A stretch of 64,000 bases of DNA. It comes from a virus. Where the stretch lies: positions 1-64,000 of IMG/VR virus record IMGVR_UViG_3300034198_011161; one strand, 5' to 3'. Within the stretch, counting starts at the first letter, position 1. Each line of letters begins with the position of its first letter. Under the pieces are notes generated by a model, which was not told where the DNA came from, ran no database searches, and saw nothing but the letters and a program-made list of their open reading frames with translations. Below, piece by piece: positions 22,090 to 30,733 of this stretch. A program made the position numbers and the translations under genes.

Positions 22090-23170
22090 GATTAGAATCG
22101 ATGAACTTTATTATAACATAATTGTACCAAGAGTGCAAGCAAAGTTGGCTCACGGCGCACATTGGTTTGATCCTTTTGGTAGTGTAAAGTTTGAAGACTT
22201 GTGTAGTGTTCCGCCGATCAATAGTGGTCATAACTCTGTGAGATATTTGTTTTGGGATCAAGAACCGTTGCATAAAGAACTAGTCGATCAAACTTTGATT
22301 AAATTTATTGATATGTTTGATCAAGGACAACGACATATTATTACCAGTGAATACAACAGTGCCAATGTGGATTATGTCCAACGTACTTATGGATTCCAGC
22401 CACACTATTACTTCTTTCACGGATGGGCTGCACTAGATTGGTTTAGAGGCTATCATAGAAGTTTTCTAATGCCCAAACCTCAACAAAGAACTATCTCTAA
22501 AACATTTATAGCACCCAACAGAATCATAGCAGGCAATCGTGAACATAGACTGTTGATGTTGTATCATATGTTCAAACATAACTTACATGACAATTGGATT
22601 AGTTGCCCTCAAACATGCCCAGCAGAAAATATCAGTGTGTACGACGCTGTGACTAAATTAAAACACATTTATCCAGACATTGAGTCAGTGTTTGCCCAAA
22701 CAAATTTTCCAAAATGTTTCCCAGGCGAATCCAACAGTCCCATGCACAGTTATCAACTAAGTTTGTTTGACGAATGTGCTGAAAGTTTGTTGTATGTGGT
22801 TACAGAAACTGTGGCCGACGGTGTCCGGCAACATCTAACTGAAAAAACATTCAAACCTATTTGTTTGAACATGCCATTTGTGATTGTAGGTACTGCTGGC
22901 AGTCTAGAATATATCCGACGCTACGGATTTAAAACATTTGGGGACTTATGGGACGAAAGCTATGATCATGAGATCAACAATGTTGCTCGTATACAAAAGA
23001 TTGGTCAACTGTTAAAAGAGTTAGATCAACTGTCCCAACAAGAAAAGCAACTGTTATTTCGTCATGCCAGTGAGATTTCACAACACAACTTTGATCACTT
23101 TTACGGCGGCGGATTTGAACAGATATTATGGACAGAATTAACTGGTATGTTGGAGGGCATGGGTGTTTAA
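22088..23170 (+). CDS. Phage glycosyltransferase-like protein, 360 aa
   Basis: The C-terminal region has HLTEKTFKPICLNMPFVIVG, then TAGSLEYIRRYGFKTF, a signature shared with the proteins at 23163 and 32041 and with phage proteins annotated as glycosyltransferases (GT-B-like C-terminal part with E and K of TEKxFKP). The N-terminal half is variable (LFWDQEPLH, HGWAALDWF). It likely transfers a sugar from a nucleotide donor in the cytoplasm. ATG 22088 is part of a CATG shared with the start of the minus-strand gene; no clear ribosome site is present. It overlaps the next gene by 8 nt. Confidence 0.6.
   Translation: MIRIDELYYNIIVPRVQAKLAHGAHWFDPFGSVKFEDLCSVPPINSGHNSVRYLFWDQEPLHKELVDQTLIKFIDMFDQGQRHIITSEYNSANVDYVQRTYGFQPHYYFFHGWAALDWFRGYHRSFLMPKPQQRTISKTFIAPNRIIAGNREHRLLMLYHMFKHNLHDNWISCPQTCPAENISVYDAVTKLKHIYPDIESVFAQTNFPKCFPGESNSPMHSYQLSLFDECAESLLYVVTETVADGVRQHLTEKTFKPICLNMPFVIVGTAGSLEYIRRYGFKTFGDLWDESYDHEINNVARIQKIGQLLKELDQLSQQEKQLLFRHASEISQHNFDHFYGGGFEQILWTELTGMLEGMGV
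22110..22138 (-). promoter_or_regulatory. Sigma70-type promoter inside the 22088 gene, driving 20494-22089
   Basis: On the minus strand TTGCAC (22138-22133), a 17-nt spacer and TATAAT (22115-22110) precede the ATG at 22089 by 20 nt. It lies wholly within the coding sequence of the divergent gene. Confidence 0.55.
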
Positions 23171-24353
23171 CTTTGTATTCGATCAAAAACATCTGGGCAG
23201 ACCTTATCCTAATCTGGCACCAATGATGGATGCATCAAACGGTTATCATGGTATGGGAGACACATTTCCATACATTGTGCCGTGTAGGTTATTGTATTTC
23301 TGCCAGGATCATGATTATCCAATGTCCGTGAGCTACATCGATCAACCTGTTCCTGACAATGCATACTACCCAGTGGGCATTGGATGGTTTGATTTTGATC
23401 AAGATTATTTTGCGTTGATGAGTGAGCAGGTGCGGACATTGTTGCAGAAACAACAGATGAGAGTGTTGTTTTATTATCATGAGGGCGACAACCCTGCCCA
23501 CGAAAAAACACGCCTAGATCAATTATGTCAACAACACCAATTACCCGCAGACTGCTATAGATTTGTCAGCGGCAACACTGCATGCAAGGCATTGTCAAAC
23601 TTTGTTTATTTTCCAGACCACGAATTATTTTACTGGCGCAATGGCGTTGTTTGGAACAACCGTCCGCAAGCAGGATGTCACGTACATAATCGTCCTCGCA
23701 GTCGTCAGTTTACCTTGTTGAGTCGCATACACAAATGGTGGCGTAGTACCATAGTCAGTTATTTTCACCGTGAACAACTGCTGAACAACAGTTACTGGAG
23801 TTACGGCAATCAATGTATAGGAGATCAATATTTGGATAATCCTATACAAATACATCAATTTCCAGGACTTGATGTTTACATGGATGAATTTTTAGATCGT
23901 GGTCCATATACCTGTGATACCCTGACTCCAGACGAACACAACAGTCACTGGACATTGGTTCCGGAGCATTTTGAAGACAGCTATTGTCACTTGGTATTAG
24001 AAACATTTTTTGATGCCGACGGATCGGGCGGAGCTTTTTTAACAGAAAAAACGTTCAAACCCATACGTCACGGACAACCATTTGTGATTTTTGGCGCACC
24101 ACACAGTCTTGCTACATTACGCAAACTTGGATATAGAACCTACGATCAATACATTGACAACAGTTACGATACAGTAACCGACAACACCAAACGCTTTATC
24201 AAACTAATTGATACAGTACGCAATCTTAGTAATCAAGATTTACATGTATGGTTCGAACAATTGGCAGAAGATGCCAGGCACAATCAAGAATTGTTTGTTG
24301 GCAGTAAGTATGATAGGTTAAAGCAATTAGCTACAGACCTCAACACCATATAG
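23163..24353 (+). CDS. Phage glycosyltransferase-like protein, 396 aa
   Basis: Paralogue of the preceding protein: FLTEKTFKPIRHGQPFVIFG, then APHSLATLRKLGYRTYDQYI, in the C-terminal half. The N-terminal half differs. It uses GTG 23163, overlapping the preceding stop. Its 3' end overlaps the convergent carbamoyltransferase gene by 27 nt. The two probably act one after the other on the same glycan, but donor and acceptor are unknown. Confidence 0.6.
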   Translation: MFNFVFDQKHLGRPYPNLAPMMDASNGYHGMGDTFPYIVPCRLLYFCQDHDYPMSVSYIDQPVPDNAYYPVGIGWFDFDQDYFALMSEQVRTLLQKQQMRVLFYYHEGDNPAHEKTRLDQLCQQHQLPADCYRFVSGNTACKALSNFVYFPDHELFYWRNGVVWNNRPQAGCHVHNRPRSRQFTLLSRIHKWWRSTIVSYFHREQLLNNSYWSYGNQCIGDQYLDNPIQIHQFPGLDVYMDEFLDRGPYTCDTLTPDEHNSHWTLVPEHFEDSYCHLVLETFFDADGSGGAFLTEKTFKPIRHGQPFVIFGAPHSLATLRKLGYRTYDQYIDNSYDTVTDNTKRFIKLIDTVRNLSNQDLHVWFEQLAEDARHNQELFVGSKYDRLKQLATDLNTI

Positions 24354-25820
24354 TTGTTCAAAGCGATCAGCATCTGCGCGATCGTTGACCATGGGTTCGC
24401 CTCTGATGTTCAAACTGGTGTTGAGCAACATAGGACACCCGGTCATCACATACCATTTTTCTAGTAGTTCTCTGATGCCCGAACCATTTGCAGGCACTGT
24501 TTGTATTCTTGAAGTACCGTCCACATGCACAATAGCAGGAAATAGATCAGGCCTACGGCAAGTAGCCACAACTTGCATGTAACTGGTATCACTAAACCCA
24601 GTGGGCACATCAAAGTACTTGTGTACGTGCTCAGCAAGAATGACTGGGGCAAACGGTCTAAATTTTTGTCTGCGCTTGATTTCATTTACCCGATCCTTTA
24701 TTTCTGGTCCTCTTGGGTCTGCGAGCAAACTTCTGTTGCCCAAGGCTCTGGGTCCAAACTCGGCTCTGCCGGAAGCAACACCCACAATACCAGTAGTAAC
24801 AAGATGATCCAACAACTGGTTAACAGGATACGGCCCCGGTATACAGTGTCCCAAGTACGCATCACGCCAATGTATTTTTTTACCCAGTGCAAGAGCTGCG
24901 GCACCAAGACTAGAACCAGCATCGCCAGGACAAGGCATAATCCATATATTATCAAAATGATTTCCTAAATTTCTATTGGCCAAACAGTTGAGTGCAACAC
25001 CGCCCATATAGACCAAATTAGTGCTGAATCCAAATCCACGAGCACGAGCCATTACTTGCCCTATTAAAGTTTCTGCCAGCATCTGCGCACTAGCAGCTAG
25101 ATCCTCGTTGGTAGCCATGTTTAAATATTCATTGCTGATACCTAAGTGTAAATTATCTTGAAATTCAATATTGTAGTCATCAGCAACAAGATCTCTATGC
25201 ATGCGTTGATACCATGCAGGTTTTCCCCAACCTGACATTCCCATGGTGATATATTCTTCGTCTAGTGGGTGTAGACCAACTCGCTGAGTGATTGCACTAT
25301 AAAACAGTCCGATTGAGTGAGGATACTGTTGTCCCCAAAGTCGTTGATAAGTTGCTCGACCCGTCGAATCGTATTCTGCTCCCCAGATTGATACGGTATC
25401 AAATTCGCCGATGGCATCTATGACCACTACTGTGGCACGGTTGTAAGGTGAAGTTTGAAATCCAGCAGCCGCGTGACTTAAATGATGATTGTGTGTGGTA
25501 ATCTTGCCCGGAAATGTACCAAATTCTCGTCCAATTTGTTGTTTGAGTATTTGCATCACTGTTAATTTGTCCCACTCAACACCTTGTCCAGCACGAAAAT
25601 TACGTAGTTGTTTCATCCAAGGTCTTTCATAATACGCAACATGTTGTATACTATAATTAACTAACTCAGCAAGTAAGCCTGGACTTAAATTGGCATCATT
25701 CTTTTGTTTTGAATAACGCTCACTGTGTCCGGCAAATATAATTTCTCCGTCGTTGCGAATCACAGTGGCAGCTGCGTCATGGAATCCGGCGCTGACGCCC
25801 AGTATATGCTTTAATTTCAT
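24327..25820 (-). CDS. NodU/CmcH-type carbamoyltransferase, 497 aa
   Basis: Full-length match in motif order: ASKHA-type N-terminus (ILGVSAGFHDAAATVI), the metal/carbamoyl-adenylate His cluster HNHHLSHAAAG (residues 110-120), GMSGWGKP, MGGVALNCLANRNL, and the C-terminal YrdC-like part with GRAEFGPRALGNRSLLADPR. Such enzymes use carbamoyl phosphate and ATP to put a carbamoyl group on a hydroxyl of a sugar or antibiotic. This is the last gene of the 15-gene operon, so carbamoylation may be its final step. ATG 25820 is coupled by an ATGA overlap to the 33-residue gene upstream. Its end overlaps the convergent glycosyltransferase gene. Confidence 0.9.
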   Translation of the reverse strand: MKLKHILGVSAGFHDAAATVIRNDGEIIFAGHSERYSKQKNDANLSPGLLAELVNYSIQHVAYYERPWMKQLRNFRAGQGVEWDKLTVMQILKQQIGREFGTFPGKITTHNHHLSHAAAGFQTSPYNRATVVVIDAIGEFDTVSIWGAEYDSTGRATYQRLWGQQYPHSIGLFYSAITQRVGLHPLDEEYITMGMSGWGKPAWYQRMHRDLVADDYNIEFQDNLHLGISNEYLNMATNEDLAASAQMLAETLIGQVMARARGFGFSTNLVYMGGVALNCLANRNLGNHFDNIWIMPCPGDAGSSLGAAALALGKKIHWRDAYLGHCIPGPYPVNQLLDHLVTTGIVGVASGRAEFGPRALGNRSLLADPRGPEIKDRVNEIKRRQKFRPFAPVILAEHVHKYFDVPTGFSDTSYMQVVATCRRPDLFPAIVHVDGTSRIQTVPANGSGIRELLEKWYVMTGCPMLLNTSLNIRGEPMVNDRADADRFEQLYGVEVCS

Positions 25821-25918
25821 TTGTAGATAAACGGATCTCGTTTGCGAAGTTCTTTTAATTTTTTTCTGTAGCGTATTTCTAATCGAATACGGTTGTATAA
25901 ATTTTTAATCCACTTCAT
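25817..25918 (-). CDS. Tiny basic protein ending DPFIYK, 33 aa
   Basis: ATG 25918 follows CAAGGAAATTAATT. It encodes a helix rich in Lys and Arg (RYRKKLKELRKR) and ends DPFIYK. Its stop overlaps the carbamoyltransferase ATG (ATGA), and the gap to the upstream gene is 2 nt. I have an impression that short proteins with this KELRKRDPFIYK ending recur beside such carbamoyltransferases in marine phages, which would make it a partner rather than noise; a search is needed to confirm that. Confidence 0.6.
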   Translation of the reverse strand: MKWIKNLYNRIRLEIRYRKKLKELRKRDPFIYK

Positions 25919-25920
25919 AA

Positions 25921-26997
25921 TTAATTTCCTTGTCGAATTCGTTCAATCTGTAACTCTATATAGTTATCATCGGTCCAATTATAGTCGTAAACAACTTGAT
26001 GGCCAGCGAATACAATAGAACCCACATCTAGGTGCTCATTTAACATTTTCCAAATGATATTATGATCTGTTGTTCCAAAAGATCTCATGAGATCGACCTG
26101 TCCAATCTGGGGATGACCAATTGTAAGACTTTTGTCGGCAGGATCAAATCCATTGTTGACTAACCATTGGCGAAAATTATTTAAATTTTCTTTTTGCCAA
26201 GGTCCGTCCGACGGATCTAAACCCCATTCAATATCAAAATCTGCTGCTGCTTCAGTCTGCGGTCTTAAAGATGTAGTAGTAAGTTCGCCTATTCTGCTGT
26301 CGCGTCCTTCGTCATTGAATACTTCCCAGTGATGTTTTCCAACTGCTTTGTTGACTCCAACAAATACTCCACCTAGAGGCCTATTTAAAGTATCAACGCC
26401 AAACAACTCAAAATCCGCTGTCTCTAGTGTAAATCTTGGAGCATTGAGCCAGCACATCAATTGGCTAGGTCTTCGCCAATCAGGAGCAGTGATGGCTCGC
26501 CGATTACTGAGATTCCAGGTCTCAAATTCGTGACACAAAAGATTGAGTTGTCGTATATGATATCTTGTTGTTGAATTGGCTTTGTTATAGTACGGACTAA
26601 TATTTCCGCTGGTTCCTTGCAAGTCTTCAAAATATCTGTGAAGATTATTGAAATGCTCTTGGTTAGGCCGTTGTCCGGGCTGTTCCGGCTCAATTGGGCC
26701 TTCTACCAATGAATTTTCTAAAGTAAAGTAATCGTTGATTTGATAACCTAGATCTGCCAAATTAATCTGTTCAATACTGTAATTGATTTGATCTATTAGA
26801 AATTTAGCATTGCGACAGTTTTGCTCAAACCCTAAAAAACAATAATGTTTTTCTAACAAATATTTTTTATCAATAATCCGACTCAGTGCCGGCAACCATT
26901 TACGACTCAAAGAATTATCGTAGACGTCGATATAAATTGGCAATAGTTGTCCATCTTTGTGTCTAAGATTAATTTGTATTTGTTCTAATATTTTCAT
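25921..26997 (-). CDS. Hypothetical protein, 358 aa, in the radical SAM operon
   Basis: No family recognised. It is soluble, with no signal and no cysteine motif. It has a Trp/His-rich centre (RFTLETADFELFGVDTLNRP, followed by LGGVFVGVNKAVGKHHWEVF) and many acidic residues near the C-terminus. It overlaps the upstream radical SAM gene by 29 nt and lies 2 nt before the 33-residue gene, so its product should act with the radical SAM proteins and the carbamoyltransferase. An unfamiliar enzyme or substrate-carrier role is possible. Confidence 0.6.
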   Translation of the reverse strand: MKILEQIQINLRHKDGQLLPIYIDVYDNSLSRKWLPALSRIIDKKYLLEKHYCFLGFEQNCRNAKFLIDQINYSIEQINLADLGYQINDYFTLENSLVEGPIEPEQPGQRPNQEHFNNLHRYFEDLQGTSGNISPYYNKANSTTRYHIRQLNLLCHEFETWNLSNRRAITAPDWRRPSQLMCWLNAPRFTLETADFELFGVDTLNRPLGGVFVGVNKAVGKHHWEVFNDEGRDSRIGELTTTSLRPQTEAAADFDIEWGLDPSDGPWQKENLNNFRQWLVNNGFDPADKSLTIGHPQIGQVDLMRSFGTTDHNIIWKMLNEHLDVGSIVFAGHQVVYDYNWTDDNYIELQIERIRQGN

Positions 26998-28282
26998 ACC
27001 ATTCCGATATTTTTGGATTTTTGTTTAATATATTTGCAAGAGTAACAGAGTCTTTTCTAATATATTCTAATTGTAACACACGAGCTTTGCCACGTGCAAG
27101 TCCTTGTTGATAAGTATCTGGCCATTGTTCCTCAAATGTAGGACGTGTTTTTAACTGTAGCAATACATCGCGCAGTGCACCTGTTGGCATGTTGTTTACC
27201 AAACGATCTACTTCTGTGTCCAGCAATTCTCGCGGCAGTGCCAGTGGGCTCAGTATAATGTCTGGCGAAAACCCAAACACAACTTTGGCCAATATTTCAG
27301 AATTAGTTTCTTCAGCAAGTTTCACCATGTTTTCAATGTCGAACAATCCGGGCAATGTCAGTGTGAAGTCAATTCTACACTGTCGACTGTAGCGTCGATG
27401 TTTGCAGGCCAGTCTGTAGTTGGAGAGCCATTGCTCATAGTCAAGTCCTGTGCGTATATACTCTCCAATTACGCCGGTGCCATCCAAACTAGCACAAATT
27501 TGATAGTCACGAACATGATCCAGAATATCTCGAAACAAGTTAATGCCTTTGTAATATACTCGAGATAAGTTTGTGTTGTATCTTGCATACACACGTCGGC
27601 CGTGTCCTAATTCAATGATTCTACGCATGTAGCGCCAGTGTTGTTCGTACATCAAGGGTTCGCCTCCTACCCAATATACTTCTTCAACTCGACCTTGTTC
27701 TACTGCCTCGGCAAATTCTTGTTCAATCTGTTCATCTTGAAACTTAGTTATGGCTGATCTTACCTCGGGCAGTTGCCAATTATTCTTAGGATCTTCCCAA
27801 TTGACCATGTTGTTTTGTCGCTGTTCTGTTTCCCATGAACTGCTCAACATGTCGCCGCACATACGGCATTTAAAGTTACATAAGTTGCTGAAACGATAGT
27901 CCCAGCTGATGGGTTTTCCATTATAATGTCCTGTATCGCTGTCAGTGGCTGACATCAGCTGATCGTACTGGTCTTTGAACATATTCCAAAAATAGCTACG
28001 GTAAACATCGGTGTTCAACAGTTTGTTGTTGCATACTTCACATTCGGGCAAAGTTTCACCTGCAATCATGCGACGACGCACTGAACGCATGTGTTCAGAA
28101 TTCCAGTGTTGTTCCAGCGTGATGGGCGCATAAACACCTGTGCCAGATTCTGTGTCAATGTATTGGCGAAATGATTGCGCAGGTTCACGACTGGCACAGC
28201 ACATTCTGCGTTCTGTTTGCGGGCTCAGATATGTGTGAGTCCAAGGTGCTAGACACAGTGAGTCAGGTACTTGTTTAGTCAT
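26969..28282 (-). CDS. Radical SAM protein with N-terminal twitch/SPASM-like domain (copy A), 437 aa
   Basis: Cysteines C10, C28, C29, C81 and C84 form an N-terminal auxiliary-cluster set (CLAPW..., RMCC, ECEVC). The radical SAM motif is C135-x3-C139-x2-C142 (CNFKCRMCG), and the SAM-binding GGE occurs in WVGGEPLM. This order, twitch before the radical SAM barrel, is that of the N-terminal-twitch radical SAM family known mainly from phage and marine sequences, whose reactions are unknown. It overlaps the next gene by 29 nt and the previous one by 8 nt. Confidence 0.8.
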   Translation of the reverse strand: MTKQVPDSLCLAPWTHTYLSPQTERRMCCASREPAQSFRQYIDTESGTGVYAPITLEQHWNSEHMRSVRRRMIAGETLPECEVCNNKLLNTDVYRSYFWNMFKDQYDQLMSATDSDTGHYNGKPISWDYRFSNLCNFKCRMCGDMLSSSWETEQRQNNMVNWEDPKNNWQLPEVRSAITKFQDEQIEQEFAEAVEQGRVEEVYWVGGEPLMYEQHWRYMRRIIELGHGRRVYARYNTNLSRVYYKGINLFRDILDHVRDYQICASLDGTGVIGEYIRTGLDYEQWLSNYRLACKHRRYSRQCRIDFTLTLPGLFDIENMVKLAEETNSEILAKVVFGFSPDIILSPLALPRELLDTEVDRLVNNMPTGALRDVLLQLKTRPTFEEQWPDTYQQGLARGKARVLQLEYIRKDSVTLANILNKNPKISEWYENIRTNTN

Positions 28283-29477
28283 AATTTAATATATCCGCCA
28301 ATTCTGGAGCCACTGTTTTTAATGATTCATTTCTACGTAAATCCAACTGTTGTATATTTTTTATCATATTTTCTTTGGCATGACTTTGACCAAGGTACAT
28401 AAATTCAATAATCTTTTTTAATTCCGTGAGATATTTGTCTGGAAACGGTTCAATGTTCAAACGATTGGCTATTGCTATTTTAGCATCTTGAGGTAAATGT
28501 GCTATACTTAACCATGGCGCATCATGTAACATATTCCAATATACATAATCAAAGTTTTGTTGATCAATCCACACAGCTACATCCGCAAGATACATGACAT
28601 TGAATACATTGACCGTGCAACATACTTGCAGGGAGATATTTGTGTTGCGTGCTCGCATTTGTCGGAACCGTTCAATATTAGCACATACTTCTGTCCACAC
28701 AGCATTGGTACGCTGATATTCAAATCTAGACTCCACGTCATCTATGCTGAATGCTATTTCAACATGCTTAAAATGACGCCAAATAGATTCAGCATGCTCA
28801 GGATACTGTGTACCATTGGTGTTGTAATGTATTTCAATTTGGTCAGCTACTCCTTGATCTACCAGTGTCTGTAACAAATCAAAATGTTCCTGAATTAAAA
28901 ACGGCTCTCCTCCGGTAAATTCCAAGTAACGTATGTCTGTCAGTGAGTTGTTTAATTCTGTCCAAAATTGACTGTTTTCTCTGGGCCATGCACCTGCCTT
29001 TAACATTTCATAATGAAATGATTCTTTTTTACTATCGTTAACAAATTTTAATTCTTCAGTGGCAAATTGACTCGATGACCATGACCCGCATATACGACAT
29101 TTTAAATTACATATATTGCCTAGTTTTAGATCCAAAAACATCAAGGATTTGGCATCTGCAGTCCAGTCTGGACTAATACCCATGTGTTTTAGTCTGTCCA
29201 AGGTGTGCATACGTTTGCTGGTTCCGCCGGCATCTTCTACTGCCCAACATTTACGGCATGTTTGTGGTTGTTGTCCTTGTAAAAACTCCTGTCTGAGCTG
29301 TTGCATGTGCTTGCTAGACTGTATGTCAGCAAACGTGCTGTTCAACAGTCGGAACTTGTGGCCGTTATTGTCCACAATCTCGTCATCGGCCAAACAACAA
29401 GGACGTACAGTACCAATGGGACTGGTTTCTAAGCTGACCCAAGGCAATACACAGAATTTTGCGTGTGGTACGTTCAT
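28275..29477 (-). CDS. Radical SAM protein with N-terminal twitch/SPASM-like domain (copy B), 400 aa
   Basis: Same layout as copy A: C9 (KFCVLPW), C27-C28 (RPCC) and C74/C77 (TCRKC) in the N-terminal domain; radical SAM C123-x3-C127-x2-C130 (CNLKCRICG); FTGGEPFL for SAM. Its ATG overlaps the stop of copy C (ATGA). The barrel ends with a variable region that probably determines the substrate. All motif residues are intact. Confidence 0.8.
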   Translation of the reverse strand: MNVPHAKFCVLPWVSLETSPIGTVRPCCLADDEIVDNNGHKFRLLNSTFADIQSSKHMQQLRQEFLQGQQPQTCRKCWAVEDAGGTSKRMHTLDRLKHMGISPDWTADAKSLMFLDLKLGNICNLKCRICGSWSSSQFATEELKFVNDSKKESFHYEMLKAGAWPRENSQFWTELNNSLTDIRYLEFTGGEPFLIQEHFDLLQTLVDQGVADQIEIHYNTNGTQYPEHAESIWRHFKHVEIAFSIDDVESRFEYQRTNAVWTEVCANIERFRQMRARNTNISLQVCCTVNVFNVMYLADVAVWIDQQNFDYVYWNMLHDAPWLSIAHLPQDAKIAIANRLNIEPFPDKYLTELKKIIEFMYLGQSHAKENMIKNIQQLDLRRNESLKTVAPELADILNYD

Positions 29478-30733
29478 TTTAATTCCGACAATTCAGGAAT
29501 TACCGACAACAACTCTTCTTTGCGTATACGGTCAAGTTCAGTCATTTTTTGCCAAAACTTAGGTATCAGTGCTGTGTTGTCTGTGGTCATCATAAAGTTA
29601 ACAGCTGCCTCAAATCCCACTGTAGCACGGTTCAAAGAATCTTGCGGACGTAACCACGCCAAATGATCCTGTAATTTACTGTTGATCTTTTGTTTGTATT
29701 CTGTTGTGGCGATGTCTATGCGTAAATGAGCAGGATCTTGTAGGATGTTGACGTTTAAATCCTGCGCTTTTATTAAACCTTTTTCTACCCAGTCTCTGTG
29801 AAAGTCCGGAAGATGCAGAGCATTCAATATGCTCAAGGTAGGTGAAATATAAAAGTCCACGTTAGGGCAAATCTCCATCATGGTACGTCTATTGCGTTCG
29901 ACCTGATCCCAATGGGTGCCTTTTCTAATATATTCGGCTCTTGGACCTTCAGCATCCAAACTGGCGCCCACTGCTACAAATCGGAACTTGCGCCAGTAAT
30001 CAAATACTTCACGATCTTTTAGTCGGGTATGCGTAAAGTTTGTGTTGTATATTAGTCGTACATCAAAGCGTCCGCGACGTTCTAGTTCATCCAAGATGTT
30101 GTAGTGTTCTTTCATCATCAGAGGTTCGCCACCTGCAAAGTATATTTGCTCTACATAATCCAAGTGCGGTATTAGTTGGTCCCACATGTCTATTTCTGTG
30201 CGTCCTGCGTAATTCAACACTGGGTTTTTTATGGCCCAATCACCGCCGGCCAATTGAGCCTGATCTTGATGCCAGCTTGAGCTAAAAATATGCCCGCAAC
30301 TACGACAGCTTAGATTGCACAAATTACTGAACCGTATGTCCCAGTATGACATTTGAAAAGGTGTGCCTTGAAGATTGCTTATATGGTGTCCGTGGTGCTT
30401 GTTGGCGCTGCGACGTCCTGAAAAGAATCCTGCTTCTTCCTGTTCATAACAACGTTGGCATGCAGAACTTTTGCGCTCTTGCAACATGTTCACACGCAAT
30501 TCGTTCATGGGGTCGTCATACCATATTTGTTCCAGTGTTTTATCACGGCAGTTTCCAACTTGACCCACACCCATTTCGGCATGACAGCATGGATAGGCTT
30601 CGCCGGTAGGATAGGCATGTAAATGAATCCAAGGATAGATACAGAATGTTTTGGATTCCTTTAATAAGAATTCTTCACGCTCAGTTAACTCTATATTCCG
30701 TACCAGTTCTGTACTGTTGTAATTATAGGCCAT
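29474..30733 (-). CDS. Radical SAM protein with N-terminal twitch/SPASM-like domain (copy C), 419 aa
   Basis: N-terminal set C31 (FCIYPW), C49-C50 (YPCC) and C92/C95 (ACQRC). Radical SAM C139-x3-C143-x2-C146 (CNLSCRSCG), FAGGEPLM. A 20-residue extension precedes the twitch domain compared with copies A and B. It overlaps copy D by 11 nt. The FFSGRRSANKHHGHH stretch after the auxiliary cysteines is rich in His and Arg, unlike the other copies. Confidence 0.8.
   Translation of the reverse strand: MAYNYNSTELVRNIELTEREEFLLKESKTFCIYPWIHLHAYPTGEAYPCCHAEMGVGQVGNCRDKTLEQIWYDDPMNELRVNMLQERKSSACQRCYEQEEAGFFSGRRSANKHHGHHISNLQGTPFQMSYWDIRFSNLCNLSCRSCGHIFSSSWHQDQAQLAGGDWAIKNPVLNYAGRTEIDMWDQLIPHLDYVEQIYFAGGEPLMMKEHYNILDELERRGRFDVRLIYNTNFTHTRLKDREVFDYWRKFRFVAVGASLDAEGPRAEYIRKGTHWDQVERNRRTMMEICPNVDFYISPTLSILNALHLPDFHRDWVEKGLIKAQDLNVNILQDPAHLRIDIATTEYKQKINSKLQDHLAWLRPQDSLNRATVGFEAAVNFMMTTDNTALIPKFWQKMTELDRIRKEELLSVIPELSELK

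Noticed and set aside
24573-24968. 131-residue plus-strand frame inside the carbamoyltransferase gene
   Set aside because: Antisense shadow of a strongly conserved enzyme, with no ribosome site or family resemblance.
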